Source: Notospermus geniculatus | Taxonomy: Eukaryota; Nemertea; Pilidiophora; Heteronemertea; Lineidae | Direction: 5' to 3' | Length of the DNA stretch: 64,000 nucleotides | Assembly: GCA_002633025.1 (NCBI GenBank) | Contig: NMRB01001803.1 | Span: 17,186 to 81,185, forward strand | In this document: positions 56,045 through 64,000 of the stretch, piece after piece | How the letters are laid out: the number at the start of each line of letters is the position of its first letter | How positions within the stretch are numbered: the first letter of the stretch is position 1 | The notes under the pieces: generated by a model | What the model was told of the DNA's origin: nothing | Databases searched by the model: none | The model's input: the letters and a program-made list of their open reading frames with translations, nothing else | Position numbers and translations under genes: made by a program

Positions 56045-56166
56045 ATGGGTCGTATTCATAAAGCGGTTCTATCGTTAGAACCGTCTTAGGCCGGTTCCAA
56101 GTGTGGTCAACCACTGCACTTGGAACCGGCCTGTTCTAACGATAGAACTGCTTTATGAATATGGCC
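56045..56166. mobile_element. Fold-back element, GGGTCGTATTCATAAAGC ends (copy A)
   Basis: GGGTCGTATTCATAAAGCGG with GTTCTATCGTTAGAAC, and the complement at the right. The counterpart in copy B is 62,371-62,495. Confidence 0.8.
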
Positions 56167-56178
56167 CAATGATTTTAA

Positions 56179-56417
56179 AGGAGTTAGACGCCGAAGTTGT
56201 AAACACTCACTCACTGGTTCTCTATCCACGGACGCCTGCGGTGCTGCCACCTATTGTCGGTGATATGTACTGACGTGAATATCGTGGGTGAGTTGCATTG
56301 GACCGGGAACCAGTCTAACGATCACGGGTGCTGCCACCTGCACGAAGGAATAAAACTAGTTTGCCGACCATATTTGTAAACAAACCAGCTTGTTTACAAC
56401 TTCGGCGTCTAACTCCT
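56179..56417. mobile_element. TTAA-specific MITE, copy 2, with empty site in copy B
   Basis: AGGAGTTAGACGCCGAAGTT and perfect complement AACTTCGGCGTCTAACTCCT. TTAA at 56175-56178 and 56418-56421. Copy B near 62.50 kb reads GATTTTAAGTCT without the element. Confidence 0.95.
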
Positions 56418-56572
56418 TTAAGTCTTAAGTTGGTTCTTTTCAAGTGTGGCCACTGTTTATCCCGCTTGACCTCTGACTGCACTGGGGTCTGGGTATGCGC
56501 AGTTGTAACTACGAAACTGCTTATTCTTCATCGGGTGCAATTATATCTTAATGGACAGACTGCAAATTTTTA

Positions 56573-57933
56573 GCTCACTGGGGTGAGCTATTACAATGGT
56601 GCAGCGTCCGTCGTCCGTCGTCGTCGTCGTCCGTCGTCGTCGTCCGTCGTTGTCCGTTAGCAGGGCACGTTTCGTAACCGCTGGAGCTATTGATCTGAAA
56701 CTTGGTACATATATACCCCTAGGTCAGATGACCTATGACACCAAGTTTCAGTCCGATTCGACTCTCAGTTTGGCCACCAGGTGGCGGAAACCAAAAACAC
56801 AAAAAGTACAATAACTCCTGAACTAATGACTAGATCATCTTCAAATTTTTATCATAGGTGTAGCTAATAAGGATACATAACATATATAACGGGTTTTTGA
56901 TTTGACCTACTTTTCAAGGTCACAGAGGTCAAAGTTCGACAAAAGTGACGAACCTGCCACAGTTTGTCATTATTTCACCGAGCAACTTCATATCTTGCAT
57001 AAACATGCATTGGAGGGGTACCTTAAAAAATACCAAGTTTCGGCCCGATTCGACATCCAATATGGCCGCCAGGTGGCGTAACCTGAAAATCAACTAAGTG
57101 CTATTACTCAGGAACGGCTTGACGCAGAGTGCTCAAATTCGATATTTACCTCCATCTAGATGACCTTTACATGCATGTCAAATTTCGGCCTGATTTGACT
57201 TCAAACATGGCCACCAGGTGGCGTAACCCAAAAATCATCAAAGTGCTGTAACTCAGGAACGCCTTAACCCAAAGCGCTCCAATGTGCTATGTGGCCCCCT
57301 GCAGATGACCTTTATGTCCATGTGAAGTTTCGGCCCGATCGGACATCCAATATGGCCGCCAGGTGGCGTAACCCGAAAATCATCAAAGTGCTGTAACTCA
57401 GGAATGCCTTAACCCAAAGCGCTCCAATGTGCTATGTGGCCCCCTGCAGATGACCTTTATGTCCATGTGAAGTTTCGGCCCGATCGGACATCCAATATGG
57501 CCGCCAGGTGGCGTAAGCCGGAAATCATCAAAGTGCTGTAACTCGGGAATGCCTTAACCCAAAGCGCTCCAATGTGCTATGTGGCCCCCTGCAGATGACC
57601 TTTATGTCCATGTGAAGTTTCGGCCCGATCGGACATCCAATATGGCCGCCAGGTGGCGTAACTCGAAAATCATCAAAGTGCTGTAACTCAGGAACGACTT
57701 GACCCAAAGTGCTCCAATGTGCTATGTGGTCCCCTGCAGATGACCTTTATGTACATGTGAAGTTGCAGCCCGATCGGACATCTAATATGGCCGCCAGGTG
57801 GCATAACCCAAAAATCATCAAAGTCTTTTCTGGGAATGACTTGACCCAGATTGCTCATAACTGATATGTACCTCCCTCTGTCATTAGACTATTATGTCCA
57901 ACCCAGTGAGCACATGGTCCATGGACCATTTCA
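56573..57933 (+). mobile_element. HINE-like element A with 145-bp minisatellite and exact ends
   Basis: The 5' end GCTCACTGGGGTGAGC can form a hairpin. Then come a (GTCCGTCGTC)n tract and about six 145-bp units with CCAGGTGGCGTAAC (unit landmarks 57051, 57196, 57341, 57486, 57631, 57776). CCCAGTGAGC follows (57902-57911), then hairpin ATGGTCCATGGACCAT (57914-57929), ending TTCA. TTA flanks both ends; copy B has TTTTTATCTTC uninterrupted. No coding capacity. Confidence 0.85.
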
Positions 57934-58398
57934 TTATCTTCTGATGATCTTTTCATCTGAGTTTGGTTGTGGATGTGATTGCTCTAAACTTTCTGGAAAG
58001 CTACACCTACACGAACGTCGACGCCAACAAGATAATGTCGTAATGGAATGTATTGCTTGAGGGGACTTGTTGGAACATCATTGCTTGTCTGCTTGTCCCG
58101 ATGTGGGTTGAAAGCCCGCTTCCAACAATCGTCATATGATAAACTTCAGATGCCTGTGTCTGCATCCGATGCGTGAGGAAATTTTCTGGACACTGTGTCC
58201 AACACCAAACCTCAATGGAGATTCTGTTGGCTTCCAATCATGGGGGTTGGAATGGTCTTGTGATTATATTGCTCCGTCAAAATGCTGGCCGGTTGCTCTG
58301 GTGTCCATTAATGGAATGATGACGGGATCTTAACTTTGATCACGTGTCTGACACCGACTCTGTTTGTGAAGTATGAATCAAGTTTGTATTCGTATTAG

Positions 58399-58664
58399 AA
58401 TTTTCCGTCAGGGCCGACGCCAAAGTATTATTGGCCCTGGTAAGTATGGAGGAGGCCATCTCAAGCTACTCATGTTCCTCACTTGGATGGGGTCTTTTAC
58501 TTGCTCTTGCAAAGGCACAAGGTACAAGGCATGATGGCTTACTGTCCCATACGACGGATGTGAAGAGCCAGGGATGATTAATCTCATATGGCCCGGGCTG
58601 GATTCGAACCCAGGACCTGCCACTTGCTAAGTGGACATGATAACCACTCGGCTATCAAGGTCCT
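58399..58664 (-). mobile_element. SINE-1 in duplication copy A
   Basis: Full length, B box GGTTCGAATCC and A box TAGCCGAGTGG intact; the same insertion is in copy B (63,122-63,381), so it predates the duplication. Confidence 0.9.
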
Positions 58665-59177
58665 TGCACCTGAACTATGAATTGATTATGACTGTCTGTG
58701 ATGGTTGTCTTCTCCCAGTGCAGGTGCTACTTATCATCCGCCACTCTCTTTTGAGATTAGATTCAGCTATTTTGCATTTGTATGTCCGTCAACATTTTTG
58801 CTATTCATCTAAATGAAGAACATTAACCAAAAATAGCTTCATTATAATGTTGTATTAATGAGCATATGATCACAGTTAGAACCCACAGACAGGGAAGATG
58901 AACAGGCTGGAATGAAATAGTCTGTAGATTAACCGAAAAATGAGCCTTTTCAGAAAAAATCCGTTCCGCTAGCTAATGGAATCAAGCGAAAGTGCATTGT
59001 AAGAAAAACCGCAGCCCGTGGCACTATTTATGCAGGAATTTTTTGGCTCCGTTTCTCGGCTTCCATAATGGTTTTCTGGTGGTGTGGCCAAATTTCAGCT
59101 TTGAAGATGTTCGTGTTGACAGAGAATATCTCCTTTGAGGTGCTCTTCGCATAATATGTTTGGTTAGTGTATGCATT

Positions 59178-59377
59178 ATGCAGATGACCTTCATGTGCAT
59201 GTGAAGTTCCGGCCCAATCGGACATCCAATATGGTCGCCAGGTGGCATAAACCCAAAAATCATCCAAGTCCTACAGGGGAATGACTTGACCCAGATTGCT
59301 CATAACTGATATGTACCTCCCTCTGTCATTAAACTATTTTGTCCAACCTGGTGAGCACATGGTCCATGGACCATTTC
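59178..59377 (+). mobile_element. Truncated HINE-like element A copy at the duplication junction
   Basis: It starts within a 145-bp unit (ATGCAGATGACCTTCATGTG) and runs to the 3' end (GTGAGCACATGGTCCATGGA, CCATTTCAT). It sits exactly between duplication copies A and B. Confidence 0.85.
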
Positions 59378-59835
59378 ATAAAGTCTATGCCTGGCATAAT
59401 GAATTTACTCAGCCGACATTTTGGTAAATCATCGATACGTTCAGCTGAGAATGTTGCTGCAGCTGTATGTATGTAAGGCATTGATTCAGTGCATGTTTGC
59501 GATTAATTAAATTGTAAATATTAGGTTTTGATCAACATGAGAGTATTTTCCATTGTAGTCCATCAGGTTCGTTTTGGGCTGTTTATATTTGTGTTTTACG
59601 TTGTGGAATTCGAGTTGTTTGGTTTATTTTCATGAGATAGACTTCAAATGGAGTTTTAGCACTGTTTTATGAAGAAACTACGGTGCCTCGTATTACTGCA
59701 CAAGAGTCCCACACCCTGCACTTTTCAGGGCATCACGATACTAGGCATGCTTATGATACAATAGCTCAAGCATTGAGATTTTTGCTTTGGATGAAGGCCT
59801 CTTGAAACCATTTTGAATCTATGAGAATCGCTGGA

Positions 59836-60372
59836 CAAATGTGGAAAACTGTGGGGCAGGTGTGGGGAACCATGAGGCAGGTGTGGGAAACTGTGGGGCA
59901 GGTGTGGGGAATCATGGGGCAGGTGTGGGAAACTGTGGGGAACCATGAGGCAGGTGTCGGAAACTGTGGGCAAGTGCAGGAAACCATGGAGCAGGTGTCG
60001 GAAACTGGGGCAAGTGTGGGGAAACCATGAGGCAAGTAGCTGTGGGGTAAGTGTGGGGAACCGTGGAGCTAGTGTGGGAAACTGTGGTGTAAGTGTTGGA
60101 AACTGGTGCAAGTGTAGGAAATTGTGGAGCAAGTGTGGGGAACTGTGGAACAAGTGTGGGAAACTGTGGAGCAAGTGCGGGAAACAGTGGAGCAAGTGCG
60201 GGAAACCGTGGAGCAAGTGCGGGAAACTGTTGAGCAAGTGCGGGAAACTGGAGCAAGTGCGGGAAACCGTGGAGCAAGTGTGGGAAACAGTGGGGCAGTT
60301 GTGGGAAACCGTGGAGTAAGTGTGGGAAACTGTGGCGAAAGTGTGGGAAACAATGGAGCAAGTGTGGGAAAC
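59836..60372. repeat. 21-bp minisatellite (copy B)
   Basis: Same unit as 53,085-53,660, with a different order and number of variants. Confidence 0.9.
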
Positions 60373-61067
60373 CGCTGTCATGGAAACGAACAAGACGAAA
60401 GAATGAAGTAATTGGGTGTGAAGACATATGAGGTCAAAGTTCGTCTGAACATTGTCGCATCGTTCTTTGCCTGTAAATGAAGCCTATTACTGGAGGAGAA
60501 ATGAGCCATTCAGACGCTAATCCCTGACCAGCCAAGTGGAAGATAAATGATTAGCCAGCAGTGTTGCTTCCGAGGCATCAGACGAGATACATCGGGCAGT
60601 TTGTGGTCAGTTCAGATACTCTCTTGTATTGGTCTTGGCACGCTGGAGTTGATGTCCGTGCCACGTCGTGCGTGAACGTGGAGATTAGGTATCTGACCAA
60701 TCACGGTTGAATACGCTTCATGTGAGGTGGGTGGCGGTCAGATACCCGAGCTGTGTTGGGTATTTTACAACCGATCGTGGAGAATTTCCTTGGACCGACT
60801 AGCTGAAAAAAAAAACTCCACTGGTGGTGGTGTCCAGTGTTGGTCAGGTTTCTCCTAAGAGGCATAATGCCAATACCTTCATATCGCGAGGGAAGTTAAA
60901 AGCATTTTGACAGATAACCTGTTGGTCTAGATAGCATTTTCTTGACTTTGGCTACTTATCTTTTACACCCCACCCACACAGGGCCAACGCGCTAACCACT
61001 AGGCCATAAAGGAAATCCTCCATGGCCGGCGGGTTAGGCCATGCCATATAGTAGCTACAAGGGGTTA

Positions 61068-61726
61068 AAAAAAAGTTTGGGTTTATAGTCTGATTTATAG
61101 TCTGGTTTATAGTCTGATATCAACAACAGTAGAGGTGTCATCTGACTTTACACTTTAACCCCAGTCTATCGTGAAACCTTTCAGTAGAACTCAGATGAGC
61201 TGCTCATTCAGCGCTACAATCTGAGCATTTCCGACCGGTACCCATTTATACACCTGGGTGGAGAGAGGCCAGTTAGGCTGAAAGGGTAAATGTCGTCCTG
61301 GGTGTATACAAAGATTACCCAGGATCTCAATCTTCACTAAAACAGTACCCTGGGTGTACTTTCGGTTGCCGAACATCACCCAGCATCGTAGTATGACACC
61401 TGGATTCCGGGTTGTCTTGCCCGTGGTCACATGACCGCCTGAAGAATGTCATGAACAGCTACACTCAACAAGTACCGCGGCGCGAGACCATGAGATTCCA
61501 CGGGATTTCTAAATAGGACTTGTTCCTAGGCGCAGATTGCGGAAGCTGGGTGATGTTCGGCTACCGAAACTACACCCAGGGTATTGTTTTATTGAAGATT
61601 GAGATCCTGGGTAATCTTTGTATATACCCAGGACGACATTTACCCTTTCAGCACCAGTGAGGCAAAGAGATTTGCCCAAAGTCCCACGACACAGTGGGAT
61701 TCAAACCCAGGACCCAAACGACTACA
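61068..61726 (-). mobile_element. SINE-4 in copy B, interrupted
   Basis: Body 61,068-61,276 and remainder 61,653-61,726 (GTGAGGCAAAGAGATTTGCC, GGGATTCAAACCC), split by the fold-back element. Confidence 0.85.
61277..61652. mobile_element. Complete fold-back element inserted in SINE-4
   Basis: 376 bp with terminal arms of about 120 bp: GCTGAAAGGGTAAATGTCGT at the left and its complement at the right, continuing through CCTGGGT, GATTGAGATCCTGGG and GATGTTCGG. CCAGT occurs close to both ends in the SINE. Confidence 0.85.
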
Positions 61727-62370
61727 CCTCCGTGGCTCCCACCATGATTCACTGCATGCAGCACACTTAGTGCAGCTGATTTACCTTTCTGCACTCTGAG
61801 TATTTGTCAAATATAACCCATAAATTTGCTATAGAAAACGGTTAACTTTCCCATTGCCAGATCCTTGACACAAGACTCAAGCAGAAACAGTTCCAATTTA
61901 TCTTCTAATGAATTATGTAAGATAACAAGATGATAAAACATTTCACTTTCTCTGTCTCCTCGCTTAGACGAAATGGAACGTAATCAACGAGAGATTTCTA
62001 TCACTACAATTAAATATAACGTTATCAATTAATAAATTACTTGTTGTAATTAGGAGCAAGTTGTGTTATCTTTGAGAGGGAAGATTCATTTTTGGTGCAT
62101 GGTGACGCACACGTCTATAATATACTTGATTCTTTGGAAAGATAAGTAAGTGTATCTATAAGCGATTTCGCTGTTACAATTTATATAGACTGGTACCTGG
62201 CCTCTATAGACTGGTACACACACGCTCAGACCTCCTTCAGGTCAGAGGTCAGTCGGTATAAACACTAACCGCATGGACACAGTGAAGCACGCAAACCAGG
62301 CCGTTTTCGAAGTCATTTTGCACAATAATCATTGTTCTGTTGTCAGATATCCACCAGAATCTGATCTGCA

Positions 62371-62495
62371 CAATGGGTCGTATTTATAAAGTGGTTCTAT
62401 CATTAGAACCGTCTTAGGCGTGTTCCAAGTGTGGTCAACCACTGCACTTGGACCGGCCTGTTCTAATGATAGAACCGCTTTATGAACACGACCCA
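62371..62495. mobile_element. Fold-back element, GGGTCGTATT ends (copy B)
   Basis: Counterpart of 56,045-56,166, with the same arms and a few substitutions. Confidence 0.75.
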
Positions 62496-63121
62496 ATGAT
62501 TTTAAGTCTCACGTTGGTTCTTTTCAAGTGCGGCCACTGTTTATCCCGCTTGACCTCTGACCACGCTGGGGTCTGGGCATGCGCAGTTGTAACTATGAAA
62601 TCGCTTATTCTTCATTGGGTGCAATTATATCTTAATGGACAGACTGCATATTTTTATCTTCTGATGATCTTTTCATCTGAGTTTGGTTATGGATGTGATT
62701 GCTCTAAACTTTCTGGAAGGCTACACCTACACGAACGTCGACGCCAACAAGATAATGTCGTAATGGAATGTATTGCTTGAGGGGACTTGTTGGAACATCA
62801 TTGCTTGTCTGCTTGTCCCGATGTGGGTTGAAAGCCCGCTTCCAACAATCGTCATATGATAAACTTCAGATGCCTGCGTCTGCATCCGACGCCTAATCAA
62901 ATTTTCTGGACACTGTGTCCGGCACCAAACTCCAATGGAGATTCTGTTGGCTTCCAATCATGGGGGTTGGAATGGTCTCATGATTATATTGCTCCGTCAA
63001 AATGCTGGCCGGTTGCTCTGGTGTCCATTAATGGAATGATGACGGGATCTTAACTTTGATCACGTGTCTGACACCGACTCTGTTTGTGAAGTATGAATCA
63101 AGTTTGTATTCGTATTAGAAT

Positions 63122-63381
63122 TTTCCATCAGGGCCGACGTCAAAGTATTATTGGCCCTGGTAAGTACGGAGGAGGCCATCTCGAGCTACTCATGCTCCTC
63201 ACTTGGATGGGGTCTTTTACTTGCCCTTGCAAAGGTACAAGGTACAAGGCACCACGGCTTACTGTCCCATGCGACGGACGTGAAGAGCCAGGGATGATTA
63301 ATCCCAAATGGCCCGGGATTCGAACCCGGGACCTGGCGCTTGCTAAGTGGACATGATAACCACTCGGCTATCAAAGCTCCT
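63122..63381 (-). mobile_element. SINE-1 in duplication copy B
   Basis: Same insertion as 58,399-58,664; it has a short deletion next to the B box (GGCCCGGGATTCGAACCC). Confidence 0.9.
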
Positions 63382-64000
63382 TGCACCTGAACAATGAAGC
63401 GATTATGACTGTCTGTGATGGTTGTCTTCTCCCAGTGCAGGTGCTACTTATCATCCGCCCACTCACTTTTGAGATTAGATTCAGCTATTTTGCATTTGTA
63501 TGTCCGTCAACATTTTTGCTATTCATCTAAATGAAGAACATTAACCAAAAATAGCTTCATTATAATGTTGTATTAATGAGCATATGATCACAGTTAGAAC
63601 CCACAGACAGGGAAGATGAACAGGCTGGAATAAAATAGTCTGTAGATTAACCGAAAAATGAGCCTTTTCAGAAAAAATCCGTTCCGCTAGCTAATGGAAT
63701 CAAGCGAAAGTGCATTGTAAGAAAAACCGCAGCCCGTGGCACTATTTATGCAGGAATTTTTTGGCTCCGTTTCTCGGCTTCCATAATGGTTTTCTGGTGG
63801 TGCGGCCAAATTTCAGCTTTGAAGATGTTCGTGTTGACAGAGAATATCTCCTTTGAGGTGCTCTTCGCATAATATGTTTGGTTAGTGTATGCATTCCTTC
63901 AAAGGTCTCGACAACTTTTCTGAGTGCACTAAGCCGTGTCAGGCTTTTAAGTAACATTGGCATCATATTTATACCACTGTACAGCTGCCTACCTATATTG

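Larger units (their letters stand above)
52631..59177. repeat. Segmental duplication, copy A
   Basis: From CTCTGTGCCTGGCATAATGA to TTAGTGTATGCATT it is collinear with copy B (59,380-63,898), a few percent diverged by eye. Copy A is about 2 kb longer because of three insertions (54,911-55,399; 56,179-56,421; 56,573-57,936). It lacks about 100 bp present in B near 61.58 kb. Confidence 0.9.
59380..63898. repeat. Segmental duplication, copy B
   Basis: Collinear with copy A, lacking its three insertions. Homology to copy A ends at GTGTATGCATT, after which CCTTCAAAGGTCTC is unique. Confidence 0.9.

Noticed and set aside
59725-60427. Frames of 171-222 codons (minus) and 124 codons (plus)
   Set aside because: Same 21-bp minisatellite in duplication copy B.

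Overview
This is animal nuclear DNA, most likely from a marine invertebrate; I cannot name the species. The signs are spliceosomal boundaries, a homologue of an animal cell-junction protein, several tRNA-derived SINE families, many short inverted-repeat DNA transposons and an assembly gap of Ns. I see no prokaryotic gene organisation, rRNA gene or CRISPR array. The many short open frames outside 1-9.9 kb lie in repeats and are not genes.

Layout. 1-9917 (minus): one uninterrupted coding exon of at least 3,305 codons, running off the left edge. Near its visible end it carries a MYND-type zinc finger followed by a conserved block that matches, from memory, the C-terminal part of AJM1 (apical junction component 1 homologue). 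A splice acceptor directly precedes the chosen ATG. 9.9-38 kb: non-coding DNA (intron or intergenic) filled with fold-back elements, MITEs, SINEs and minisatellites. 38.0-41.7 kb: a weak candidate pair of coding exons (plus strand). 39-52 kb: more repeats, including a perfect 91-bp palindrome and a 601-N gap. 52.6-63.9 kb: a tandem segmental duplication (copy A 52,631-59,177, copy B 59,380-63,898). Copy A carries three transposon insertions whose empty sites are preserved in copy B.

The most interesting material is the repeat fraction. Three unrelated-in-sequence elements (40.3, 50.9 and 56.6 kb) share one plan: a 5' hairpin, subterminal inverted repeats that co-vary between elements, a GTCCG-rich tract (a true microsatellite in two of them), CCACCAGG-containing sequence (145-bp units in two of them), and a 3' terminal hairpin. 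The plan recalls Helentron/HINE-type non-autonomous elements, and one of them has a preserved empty site. Several retroposed SINE arrays have perfect 13-14 bp target-site duplications, including an array made only of B-box half-monomers. A TTAA-specific MITE, a 486-bp insertion with a 9-bp target duplication and nested MITEs show layered transposition.

The repeat names (SINE-1 to SINE-5) are mine. No database search was possible, so family names other than AJM1/MYND are inferences from structure.
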